In this document: piece by piece, positions 26,740-35,599 of the stretch | How positions within the stretch are numbered: position 1 is the first letter of the stretch | How the letters are laid out: each line of letters opens with the position of its first letter | From: [Flexibacter] sp. ATCC 35103 | GTDB lineage: Bacteria; Bacteroidota; Bacteroidia; Flavobacteriales; Flavobacteriaceae | DNA length: 64,000 nt | NCBI RefSeq assembly: GCF_001975985.1 | Contig: NZ_MTQF01000001.1 | Coordinates: 518,943-582,942, forward strand | Direction: 5' to 3' | Made by a program: the position numbers and the translations under genes | The notes under the pieces: generated by a model | What the model saw: only the letters and a program-made list of their open reading frames with translations | Database searches by the model: none | Told to the model about the DNA's origin: nothing

Positions 26740-28203
26740 TTAATTGTAACCAGGATTTTGAGAAGACATTCCTTCTGATATTAAAAGGAACGATGCCGGA
26801 ATTGGGAATAATTCGTTTTTACCTACTGTAAATACTTTTCCATCTACCGCAAAAGCATCTTTTGCCTGACCAGTTCTAACTAAGTCAAAGAATCTGTCAA
26901 ATTCAAAAGCTAGTTCAACTCTTCTTTCTTTCCAGATTGCAGTTCTAACTGTTGCCTGAGAAGTTGCCGGAGTATCACCTAGACCAGCTCTGTGTCTGAT
27001 TATATTTAATAACGGAATTGCCTGTGAAGTCTGTCCTAATTCATTTAAAGCTTCAGCTTTCATTAATAATACTTCACCATATCTTAAATATTTAATGTTA
27101 GCATCTGTTTCCCATGCACTTGTATATGCAGAAGAATAAGCTTTTAAATTATATCTCGGATTAGGATCGTCTGCACTTATTACAGGAATTACTCTTCCAT
27201 CATATAAAGTTGCACCTCTAAAAATAATCGTTGCATCTTTTCTAACATCTCCAGCCTCATAAGCATTAACTAAACTTTGAGAAGGCTGATTGAATCCCCA
27301 TCCCCATGCATCACGAACACCCTGAACGTTAGAATATCCTTGAATTCCACGAGCTGGTACTGCACCATTACCGTTTATTTCAAAAATAGATTCTCCATCA
27401 TTTTCTCCTTCTAATCTGAACATTTTAGCATAATCCGGAGAAATAATATAACCTGTAACCAGATTACAATTATCTACAACACTTTGCCATTTTTTTTGAT
27501 ACAAACTTACTTTAGCCAATAAAGCATAAGCTGCTCCTTTTGAAGCTCTGGCTTTTTCTGCATCACCATATTGAGATTTATTTGGTAAAACGGCAGCAGC
27601 CTCAGTTAAATCTTTTTCAATAAAAGCATAAACTTCAGCAGCTGATTTACGAGTTAGCTGCATAGCTTTACTTTCTGCTGATAATGGAATACTTGATACT
27701 CTATCTACAATTGGAACACCTCCATAACATTTCACTAAAGTAAAGTACATGAAAGCTCTTAAAAATTTTGCCTCAGCCATTAATCTTTCTCTTAATGCCG
27801 GATCAGCTTTGTCCAATTTTGGAAGAATAGCTAATGCCTGGTTACATCTGTTGATCCCGTCATAGTTTGCATTAAAAGTACTTTCAGCAGATGGATTTGA
27901 TGCATTATAAGTTAAGGCATCCAAAACATCTTTATCAGTACCTGTATCACTTGGAGTTGATCCTTTATCAGCATCATCAGAGGTAATACTTGCTAAACCA
28001 ATCCATCCGAATGAACTCATATCCCAGTCTAAAAATTTACTGTAGATTGAGGTAACAAATGTTTTTGCTCCACTGTCATTGTTAAACAGCTCGATATCAT
28101 CTGTAGAAATAGTTTCTGTTTGTTTAACATCTAAGTAATCATCTGCACATCCGGTAAATGTAAATGCTGATAACACGAAGATTGATATATATATCTTTTT
28201 CAT
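26740..28203 (-). CDS. SusD/RagB-family outer-membrane glycan-binding lipoprotein
   Basis: This 487-residue protein has a lipoprotein signal followed by CADDYLDVKQTE, the standard SusD N-terminus (Cys19). It has the helical TPR-like region (RCNQALAILPKLD, MAEAKFLRAFMYFTLVKCYGGVPIVD) and the C-terminal KYLRYGEVLLMKAEALNELG and WKERRVELAFEFDRFFDLVR. SusD captures oligosaccharide on the cell surface and forms a lid on SusC. It starts 4 bases after susC. Which sugar it binds cannot be read from the sequence. Confidence 0.97.
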   Translation of the reverse strand: MKKIYISIFVLSAFTFTGCADDYLDVKQTETISTDDIELFNNDSGAKTFVTSIYSKFLDWDMSSFGWIGLASITSDDADKGSTPSDTGTDKDVLDALTYNASNPSAESTFNANYDGINRCNQALAILPKLDKADPALRERLMAEAKFLRAFMYFTLVKCYGGVPIVDRVSSIPLSAESKAMQLTRKSAAEVYAFIEKDLTEAAAVLPNKSQYGDAEKARASKGAAYALLAKVSLYQKKWQSVVDNCNLVTGYIISPDYAKMFRLEGENDGESIFEINGNGAVPARGIQGYSNVQGVRDAWGWGFNQPSQSLVNAYEAGDVRKDATIIFRGATLYDGRVIPVISADDPNPRYNLKAYSSAYTSAWETDANIKYLRYGEVLLMKAEALNELGQTSQAIPLLNIIRHRAGLGDTPATSQATVRTAIWKERRVELAFEFDRFFDLVRTGQAKDAFAVDGKVFTVGKNELFPIPASFLLISEGMSSQNPGYN

Positions 28204-28207
28204 AATA

Positions 28208-31200
28208 TTAAAATTTTAAATTAGCACCAATTACAAATGATCTTAGTGTTGGATAAGCATCCAATTCCACCCCTTGTGTTCCATAAGGATTACCATCTCC
28301 ATTTAACTCAGGAGAGAAACCAGAATATTTCTGTGTTATAAACGGGTTGATTGCATTAAGATAAATTCTGCAAGAACTAATAAATTGGTCATCTTTAAGA
28401 GGAAGTTTGTATCCTAAAGTAATGTTGTTAATTCTAAAGAAATCAGCAGATTCCATATAATAAGTTGAAGCAACAGGAACAGTATTAAATGGTCTTGGAT
28501 TCTGAGATGTTGTATTTGTTGGAGTCCAATAATCATTTGTCATAGAAGCTTCGACGTTTTCACCTCCAAAACGCTGTGCTTTTTTACCATTATATACTTT
28601 TGCTCCACCAGTTCCGTATCCGTCAACTGAGAAATCAATGTTTTTGTAAACAACTCCTAAAGAAACTCCGTAGTTAGCTTTTGGTAAAATTGAACCTACA
28701 TATTTTTTATCAGCTGTTGCAGATAAAGCATCCTGAGTCACTTTAGCACCAGAAGCATTATAATAAAGCATGTTTCCATTTGCCGGATCTACACCTGCAT
28801 ATTCATAAAGATAAAAACTACCTAATGGCTGACCAACTGAGTTGTTGTATAACAATTTAGTATCTTGACCATTTCCTAAATTACCTCCAATAACCTGAGA
28901 TAATGAAATATCTTTTAAGCTTGTAAGCTCATTTTTGTTGTGAGAGAAGTTACCTCCAACCCAGTAGCTTAAATCTTCCGTAATTTTATCATCCCAACGT
29001 AAAGCAATTTCATAACCTTTGTTTGAAACTTCACCAACATGAGAAGGAGAAGCAGTTGTGATTCCTGAAGTTGGATAAGGTTTTACATATAAAATTACGT
29101 TATCTGTATTTTTGTCATAAACATCAAATGATCCTTTCAATCTGCTGTCTAAAAATTCAAAATCAATACCTGCAGAAGTCTCTTCAGTAATTTCCCATGT
29201 TAAAGTAGGGTCAATTTGAGAAGTGATACTTGATCCTTCATATAAAATTGAACCTCCTAAATAACTATTTAATCCAGAATTATAACTTTGACTGTTTAAT
29301 GGTACATTTTGGTTACCCAATTTACCCCAGCTTCCTCTTAATTTGATTAAATTAACTCCTTTAATATCTGACAAGAAACTTTCTTTAGTCATAATCCATC
29401 CAAGACCTACAGATGGGAAAGTTCCCCAACGATAATCTTTATCAAAGTTTGAAGATCCGTCACGTCTGATAGTTCCGGTTACTAAGTATTTGTCCATTAA
29501 TTTATATTGGAAACGTCCAAAATAAGAAGCTAATTTACTTTCGTTGAATACAATATCTTGTAAATTTGTAACAGTACCAGAATAATCCACACCTTTTGCA
29601 TCTGTAGCATTATATAAAGACCAATAGTTAGAGTCAGGACTTACATTTTTTCTTGTAATTACTAATTTTTCTCTTGGACCTTTTACAGAAGTTTCGATAC
29701 CTGCTGTTAATTCAACATCATGAATCTGAGAAAATACTTTATTATAAGTAAAATAGTTAGATAAGTTCCAGTTAAAATACTGCTCTCTGCCTCTAGTCAA
29801 TAAATTGATAGGATCTGTACTTGAATAATCTCCATCTTTACGAGTTGGATTAGCAGCTAACCAAATATTTTTAGTATCCTCGAAGTTATAATTTTTCCAA
29901 GTATAGTATTCACCATTAAATTGTGAAGTAAATTTTAAACCTTTTAAGATTTCATAATCCAATTTCAAACCTCCCTGAAGTGTGATACTTCTTTGTTGTT
30001 CATTGTAAAAATCTAATTGTGCTACAGGATTACCAACATTGTTAAATGAAGTACCTGTTGGGCTTGCTACTCCGCTTGCATCTGCAAAAGGTGCTCCGTA
30101 TTGACCATTTGCAAAACGAACAGGAACAATTGATGACTGTTTGTATGCATTTGTAAATGCTCCTAATGGTTTTGGTGTAGAATTAGCCGATGTAAAGCTA
30201 AAGTTTTGATTTAAAGTAACTTTTTTAGAAAGTTTAAATTCATTATTGTTTCTAAAACTTGTACGGCTGTAATCTAAACCGTTAAGAATTGCTTTTTCCT
30301 GATAGTTACCTGCACTAAAAAAGTATTTAACATTTTCTGTAGCACCAGAAATAGAAATATTATTTTGAGTGTAAGTACCAGTTCTTGTAATTTCATCAAA
30401 CCAATTTGTATTAACAGGTTGATTTGTTGAGAATCTGTTTGTTCCTAAAGAAGCATTAGAATAGCTTGCATATTGATTAGCATCTGCCATTTTTACTTTC
30501 TTAAGCGGCGTTCTAACACCACCAAAACTTTCCACTTCTACAGATATTTTATCACCTTTACCTTTTTTAGTAGTAATAATGATAACCCCGTTTGCAGCTC
30601 TGGTACCATAAATAGCTAAAGATGAAGCGTCTTTTAGAATTTCATAAGATGTAATATCATTAGTATTAATGTTATTGATATTTTCCGTTGGCATACCATC
30701 AACGATATACAATGGATTTCTTCCTCCTAATGCAGTACCTAAACCTCTAATAACAACTGAAGGTGTACTACCCGGAGCATCTGAAGAAGTTACCTGAACA
30801 CCGGCAGCTTTACCCTGAATGGCCTGAGATGCATTTAATACTTTTGTTCTTGTAACGTCCTCAGCTTTTAAAGAAGTAATTGCTGAAGTATTATCAATTT
30901 TTTTTCTGGTACCATATCCTATTACTACAACTTCTTTTAAGGCAGTATCACCTGCTTCTTTTAAAGTAATTGTCATAGGAGATGTAGTTGCTGCTATAGA
31001 AACAGCCTCAAAACCTAACATTGAGATCTTTAAAATCTCGCCCTCTTTGGCATTTATTGTAAAATTTCCGTCGAAATCAGCATCAGTTGAAGTTCTGGAA
31101 TTAGAAGCTGCAATAACTGCTCCTGGAATTCCCATTCCACTACTGTCTACTACTTTTCCTTTAATTGCTTGTCCAGACATGTAAGCTGGCAGTAGCAAAA

Positions 31201-31231
31201 GTGCTAAAAAGCTAAAAATAAAATTTTTCAT
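28208..31231 (-). CDS. SusC/RagA-family TonB-dependent transporter
   Basis: This 1007-residue outer-membrane transporter has a signal peptide and a carboxypeptidase-regulatory-like domain (GKVVDSSGMGIPGAVIA near residues 25-41). The TonB box region is near EVVVIGYG. The plug has NIRGLGTALGG-type SusC motifs (VVIRGLG, PLYIVDGMP, ILKDASSLAIYGTRAANGVI), and the large C-terminal barrel ends FVIGANLKF. It imports oligosaccharides released at the surface, with SusD as partner. It is the first structural gene of the PUL. Several repeated TACATCA-type sites lie in the 244-base gap before it. Confidence 0.97.
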   Translation of the reverse strand: MKNFIFSFLALLLLPAYMSGQAIKGKVVDSSGMGIPGAVIAASNSRTSTDADFDGNFTINAKEGEILKISMLGFEAVSIAATTSPMTITLKEAGDTALKEVVVIGYGTRKKIDNTSAITSLKAEDVTRTKVLNASQAIQGKAAGVQVTSSDAPGSTPSVVIRGLGTALGGRNPLYIVDGMPTENINNINTNDITSYEILKDASSLAIYGTRAANGVIIITTKKGKGDKISVEVESFGGVRTPLKKVKMADANQYASYSNASLGTNRFSTNQPVNTNWFDEITRTGTYTQNNISISGATENVKYFFSAGNYQEKAILNGLDYSRTSFRNNNEFKLSKKVTLNQNFSFTSANSTPKPLGAFTNAYKQSSIVPVRFANGQYGAPFADASGVASPTGTSFNNVGNPVAQLDFYNEQQRSITLQGGLKLDYEILKGLKFTSQFNGEYYTWKNYNFEDTKNIWLAANPTRKDGDYSSTDPINLLTRGREQYFNWNLSNYFTYNKVFSQIHDVELTAGIETSVKGPREKLVITRKNVSPDSNYWSLYNATDAKGVDYSGTVTNLQDIVFNESKLASYFGRFQYKLMDKYLVTGTIRRDGSSNFDKDYRWGTFPSVGLGWIMTKESFLSDIKGVNLIKLRGSWGKLGNQNVPLNSQSYNSGLNSYLGGSILYEGSSITSQIDPTLTWEITEETSAGIDFEFLDSRLKGSFDVYDKNTDNVILYVKPYPTSGITTASPSHVGEVSNKGYEIALRWDDKITEDLSYWVGGNFSHNKNELTSLKDISLSQVIGGNLGNGQDTKLLYNNSVGQPLGSFYLYEYAGVDPANGNMLYYNASGAKVTQDALSATADKKYVGSILPKANYGVSLGVVYKNIDFSVDGYGTGGAKVYNGKKAQRFGGENVEASMTNDYWTPTNTTSQNPRPFNTVPVASTYYMESADFFRINNITLGYKLPLKDDQFISSCRIYLNAINPFITQKYSGFSPELNGDGNPYGTQGVELDAYPTLRSFVIGANLKF

Positions 31232-31282
31232 ACAGTTTGTAATCGTTTAAGTTAGTAGAGCCAAATTAAACAATTACAACGT

Positions 31283-31440
31283 TGTAGTACATCAAACACC
31301 ACTACTACATAGCTACATCATTATGTTAAATCTCAAACATATAGCAATGATAATCAATACAATAAATGTTAATTAAATTTTATTAACATTACATTATGAT
31401 GTAGTAATGATGTATTGGAATTATATAAAAAATGATGTGT
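31283..31440 (-). promoter_or_regulatory. Cluster of TACATCATTA-like sites upstream of susC
   Basis: TACATCATTA occurs at 31314-31323 and in the other orientation at 31405-31414. Near copies lie at 31287-31294 (TACATCAA), 31394-31403 (inverted, TACATCATAA) and 31431-31440 (inverted, ACACATCATT). They lie 50-200 bases upstream of the susC start, where an activator of the PUL would bind. The adjacent LuxR-type regulator is the natural candidate. Confidence 0.5.
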
Positions 31441-31475
31441 AAAAATATAATATCTTTAAAATTTAAATGCAAATC

Positions 31476-34253
31476 TTACAGACTTAATAAAAATTTTGAG
31501 AGATTTTCGTCCTGAGTGAGGTTTAATTTCTTTCTTAAGCGATATCTGTGCAATTCTACGCCTCGAAAAGAGATATTCATCATAGGTGCAATTTCCTTTG
31601 ATGAGAGGTTCATTTTAAGATAAACACATAATTTTATATCTTTTGGAGTAAGGTTTGGAAACTTCTTTGATAAACTTATTATAAACTCATTGTGAATTTG
31701 ATTTAGATTGGTTTCAAAAATTTCCCATTCGTGTTTATTTACTTCATTTATCTTAATAGCTTTCTTGATTTCACTTTTAAGCTTATTAAAATCTTTTTCT
31801 GAATCTAAAATACTTTGAATATTTTCGATCATTTCACTTTGCTTTGCAATAGATAAAGATTTGCCGGCAACTTCAGATGATTTTGTTTGTAATTCAAGTT
31901 CTAATATGTGTTTTTGATATTCCTGAATATTTAATTCATTCTCGGCTTTCAATTCCATTTCAAGAATTTCTCTTTGATGCTTTAGTTCTTCTGCCTGCAA
32001 TTTTAATTTTTGCATATAGCGAAGTTTATTCCATTTATAATAGAGAAATAATACAGTGCCTATTATTAACATATATAATAAAACCATCCAGAACGAAAAA
32101 TACCATGGTTCTGCAACACGAAACTCAAAACTCGAAACTTTTTCATAAGTAGCTCCGTCATGTTTATATACAATGATAGAATGATTGCCGCTGCTCAGGT
32201 TATTGAGTACAATCAATCCGCCAGAAATCTGGACAAAGTCATTACTTTTATTCAGCTTATAAAATAAATTAGGTTTACTTGCTCCATAAATACCAGATAT
32301 CACATTTATCTTGAGCTCTGTATTATATTTAATTTTAGAATCATTAGAAACTAATGCCTTATCATTATAGGCTTCTATCTTAACATCAGAATTTTGCTTG
32401 TTTTCATATTTTAACTGAAGCGAAATAAATCCATCATCGAGATTTAGCAAATAATGATTTTGAGTTTTAAAAATTCTTAAATTATCGTTGATTAATTTTC
32501 CTTTATAATATTTCTCCTGAATAATATTCCAGACAAATTTATTTCCTGCTGCCTGAATATGATATAAAATTCCGTCTTGAAGCACCATAAAATGATCTTC
32601 ATCTATGGCAACAACATCCGTTATGTTTTTAAAATTAATATTAAAGAGTTCGTTGCCTTCCAGTTTATTTGTAATAGAATTATAAGTGTACCAGGAATTG
32701 TTAATTAGAAAAAGGATCTCATTTCTAAATTCGAAAATTTTAACACCAAAATCATTTTTTATTTTGCTTTGCTGTGTAATATTCTCCACCTTTTTAGTCT
32801 TATAATCGTCACTATACAAAACACGATATAATCCACGGTAATTATCGGCTGCCCAGATTTCATTTTTTTTATTCTGAGCGACATATTTTATAGGTTTAGA
32901 AAGATCTCCTATTACTTTATTCTGTGTAAGTTTCGAAATATCATCGTATACTAAAACACCACTGTAAGTAGACTGAAAATAGGTGTTATTAATACTGCTT
33001 TTAGACAAATTCCAACCTCCGCTAATGTTGTTTGTTTTCACCAAAGAACCATTCTCATAACAAAATGTACCATCGTTATGACCAATAATGTATTTATCAT
33101 CAATTTTAGTAATATTCCATGCCTGACCTTGTGTATTAGGCATCATATGAAATTTACCGGAATCAAATTCAAAAACACCGTGATTAGAAGCTATCAAATA
33201 ACCTTTGTTAGTTGTTGCTACTGAATAAACGGAACCCAAAAGCCCGGAATTATCATAAAAAAATGAGATAGGAGAATTTACTTCAACATGCGCAATTCCG
33301 TTATCCAGACCCAGCCATAGATCATTTTCCTTATCAAAACCAATACTGAGAATTGAATTATTCATCAGGACATTATTTCTGTCGATATTTTTATAAGTAT
33401 TGGTAGTAAAGTCATAAATATAAAGCCCTCTGTTTCCTGTTCCTATAACCAATTTGTTTCCTTTAATAAATTTGGCAACATTAATTGTCGCTGCTTTCAA
33501 GGTTTCATTTAATGGATTATCCCAGGGTTTTAAACCATTTTTTTCTACTATAAATATTCCTTTCTTCTGAGTAAAAATATATGCCTTGTTTTGATGTTTT
33601 TCAATTGCATGAACTACAGTTCTCTTTAGGACATTCCAACCTTTTGGATTGGTAATTCGGGAACCTTTTAATCTAAACAAACCTTTTTCGACTGATGCTA
33701 CATACACATCATTATCGACTACAAAACAATACGATATTAAGAAAGGAAATTTTATTTTTTGAATGTGTTTTCCATTATAAATAAAAACATCATTAAAGGA
33801 TTGAAAATAAATGGAACCGTTAAATCTGAAAATTTTCCAGATCTCTTCATTGTCTTTTTCATCAAATAATCTTAGATTTTTGGTAATCGAAACATAATGC
33901 ATTTTTCCATCTTTCCTGTACCAATAACCAAACTCTTTATAAGATCCGGAATAGATCTTATCACCCTCGATCATAATCGAGCGGATAATAGTTTTATTAG
34001 GTAATGTGTATTTTTCCCAAACTACACCATCATATCGCAATAAATAGTGATTATTAGCAAAATACATGGCATTATCCTTACCCTGAACAACATTCCAGAT
34101 TTGATTGTCACCTTGATAATCTGATTTATTATAATTTTCTACAAAAGGAAGTAATTCTTGTGCCTGTATTTGTGAAACAATGAAAAAGAAGAAAAATAGT
34201 TTTAGAAGTGTAGATTTCAAAATATTCGGATTTATTTTCAAAGGTACTGACAA
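31476..34253 (-). CDS. Membrane-spanning propeller / triple-tyrosine regulator with LuxR-type HTH
   Basis: This 925-residue protein has a signal peptide and a sensor made of seven- or eight-bladed propeller repeats (about 40-620). A triple-tyrosine-type domain follows (about 640-735), then one membrane segment (FWMVLLYMLIIGTVLFLYY), a coiled coil (about 770-850) and a C-terminal LuxR-like helix-turn-helix (LTPKDIKLCVYLKMNLSSKE). No kinase domain is present, so the sensor is joined directly to DNA binding across the membrane. It lies next to and upstream of susC and probably senses the glycan in the periplasm. A -7 box overlaps the ATG region; a TTG at 34218-34220 would then be the start (MKSTLLKLFFFFF). 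Confidence 0.92.
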   Translation of the reverse strand: MSVPLKINPNILKSTLLKLFFFFFIVSQIQAQELLPFVENYNKSDYQGDNQIWNVVQGKDNAMYFANNHYLLRYDGVVWEKYTLPNKTIIRSIMIEGDKIYSGSYKEFGYWYRKDGKMHYVSITKNLRLFDEKDNEEIWKIFRFNGSIYFQSFNDVFIYNGKHIQKIKFPFLISYCFVVDNDVYVASVEKGLFRLKGSRITNPKGWNVLKRTVVHAIEKHQNKAYIFTQKKGIFIVEKNGLKPWDNPLNETLKAATINVAKFIKGNKLVIGTGNRGLYIYDFTTNTYKNIDRNNVLMNNSILSIGFDKENDLWLGLDNGIAHVEVNSPISFFYDNSGLLGSVYSVATTNKGYLIASNHGVFEFDSGKFHMMPNTQGQAWNITKIDDKYIIGHNDGTFCYENGSLVKTNNISGGWNLSKSSINNTYFQSTYSGVLVYDDISKLTQNKVIGDLSKPIKYVAQNKKNEIWAADNYRGLYRVLYSDDYKTKKVENITQQSKIKNDFGVKIFEFRNEILFLINNSWYTYNSITNKLEGNELFNINFKNITDVVAIDEDHFMVLQDGILYHIQAAGNKFVWNIIQEKYYKGKLINDNLRIFKTQNHYLLNLDDGFISLQLKYENKQNSDVKIEAYNDKALVSNDSKIKYNTELKINVISGIYGASKPNLFYKLNKSNDFVQISGGLIVLNNLSSGNHSIIVYKHDGATYEKVSSFEFRVAEPWYFSFWMVLLYMLIIGTVLFLYYKWNKLRYMQKLKLQAEELKHQREILEMELKAENELNIQEYQKHILELELQTKSSEVAGKSLSIAKQSEMIENIQSILDSEKDFNKLKSEIKKAIKINEVNKHEWEIFETNLNQIHNEFIISLSKKFPNLTPKDIKLCVYLKMNLSSKEIAPMMNISFRGVELHRYRLRKKLNLTQDENLSKFLLSL
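34239..34246 (-). promoter_or_regulatory. -7 box TACCTTTG near the regulator start
   Basis: On the minus strand the box is identical to those of prmA and kdsA. It lies 7 bases inside the annotated ATG frame, which argues for the TTG start at 34220. Confidence 0.45.
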
Positions 34254-34273
34254 ATATTTAATCCTAAAACATA

Positions 34274-34303
34274 AAAAAAGCTCCTATATAAAGGAGCTTT
34301 TTT
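34274..34303. terminator. Terminator between ackA and the PUL regulator
   Basis: AAAAAAGCTCCT pairs with AGGAGCTTTTTT, with a short loop and T runs on both strands. For ackA it ends the transcript. Confidence 0.85.
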
Positions 34304-34320
34304 ATATTATTGAAATCATT

Positions 34321-35505
34321 TTAACTTTGTAACAAATGATAAACCTGATTTGCAATTTCGTATTCTTCATCCGTTGGAACAACTAATACTTTTGTTTTTG
34401 AATTTGGCGTACTTATTTCTCTAATTTCTTTAGATCGAATTTGATTTTTTTCCTGATCAAGTTCAATTCCAAAATAATCCATATCAGTACAAACCAACTT
34501 ACGCATGTATGATGAATTTTCGCCAATTCCGGCTGTAAAAATTATAGCATCCAATCCGTTTAAAGCAGCTGTATAAGAACCAATTGTTTTTCTAATTCTA
34601 TAAGCATTCATTAATAAAGCCAATTGACAATCTTTATTGCCTTTTTCAGCTTCAGCTTCAATATCACGCAAATCACTATAACCTGTTAGTCCAAGCATTC
34701 CGCTTTGTTTCAATAAAATTGCATTTACTTCGTCTGGCGTATAATTCAGGTTTTTTATTAAATAAAAAATCACCGACTGATCGATATCTCCTGCACGAGT
34801 TCCCATTATTAAGCCATTTGAAGGCGAAAAACCCATTGTATGATCGATACTTTTTCCATCTTTGATTGCAGTCATACTACAGCCGTTTCCTAAATGGATT
34901 GTAATAATTCTAGAATTGTGCTCTAAAAAATCAATTGCTTTTTCTGAAACATATTTATGACTCGTTCCATGAAAACCGTATACACGGACTTTATTCTCTG
35001 TTAAAAGATAATTAGGAATTGCATATTTATAGGCTTCAACCGGAATAGTCTGATGAAAAGCAGTATCAAAAACCGCTACTTGTTTTGCTGATGAAAAAAT
35101 TTCCTCGGCTACGTTTATTCCAACTAAATGTGCCGGATTATGTAAAGGTGCCAGTTCTGAAAGTTCTTTTATTTTTTCTTTTACTTCCTCGGTAATAATG
35201 GTGGTGTCAGAAAAATAACTTCCTCCGTGCACCACACGATGACCAACTGCGCCAATTTCCGAAGTAGATTTTATAACTCCTTTTTCAGGATCTAAAAGCA
35301 TTTCGGCTACTTTTTGCAGTCCTATTTTATGCGATGTAATTGGTAATATTTCCTCAATAGAATCAGAAGAAGTTTTATAGGTGATATTCGAAGTTTCGAG
35401 CCCAATTCTGTCAATCATACCAGAACAAATTACTTCGTTTGTTGGCATAACCATTAATTGATATTTTATTGATGAACTTCCAGAGTTTATAATTAATATT
35501 TTCAT
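34321..35505 (-). CDS. ackA: Acetate kinase
   Basis: AckA converts acetyl phosphate and ADP to acetate and ATP. The 394-residue cytoplasmic enzyme has the usual length. It has NSGSSSIKYQ at residues 7-16, VGHRVVHGG, FDTAFHQT (catalytic Asp), HLGNGCSM (phosphate loop), MGTRAGDIDQ (catalytic Arg) and FTAGIGENS. It lies downstream of pta in the same direction, 94 bases apart. The identification is secure. Confidence 0.97.
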   Translation of the reverse strand: MKILIINSGSSSIKYQLMVMPTNEVICSGMIDRIGLETSNITYKTSSDSIEEILPITSHKIGLQKVAEMLLDPEKGVIKSTSEIGAVGHRVVHGGSYFSDTTIITEEVKEKIKELSELAPLHNPAHLVGINVAEEIFSSAKQVAVFDTAFHQTIPVEAYKYAIPNYLLTENKVRVYGFHGTSHKYVSEKAIDFLEHNSRIITIHLGNGCSMTAIKDGKSIDHTMGFSPSNGLIMGTRAGDIDQSVIFYLIKNLNYTPDEVNAILLKQSGMLGLTGYSDLRDIEAEAEKGNKDCQLALLMNAYRIRKTIGSYTAALNGLDAIIFTAGIGENSSYMRKLVCTDMDYFGIELDQEKNQIRSKEIREISTPNSKTKVLVVPTDEEYEIANQVYHLLQS

Positions 35506-35521
35506 TGTTTATTTATTTTTA

Positions 35522-35554
35522 GCTGCTAAGATGCTAAGGCACTAAGGTTCTAAG
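35522..35554. repeat. Octamer tandem repeat in the pta-ackA gap
   Basis: The run reads TGCTAAGA, TGCTAAGG, CACTAAGG, TTCTAAG: an 8-base period. The same unit recurs at 58760-58803 and 58909-58943. Confidence 0.65.
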
Positions 35555-35599
35555 TTTATTTAATTTACTAAAGAGGCAAAGTTTATAATTAATAATTAT

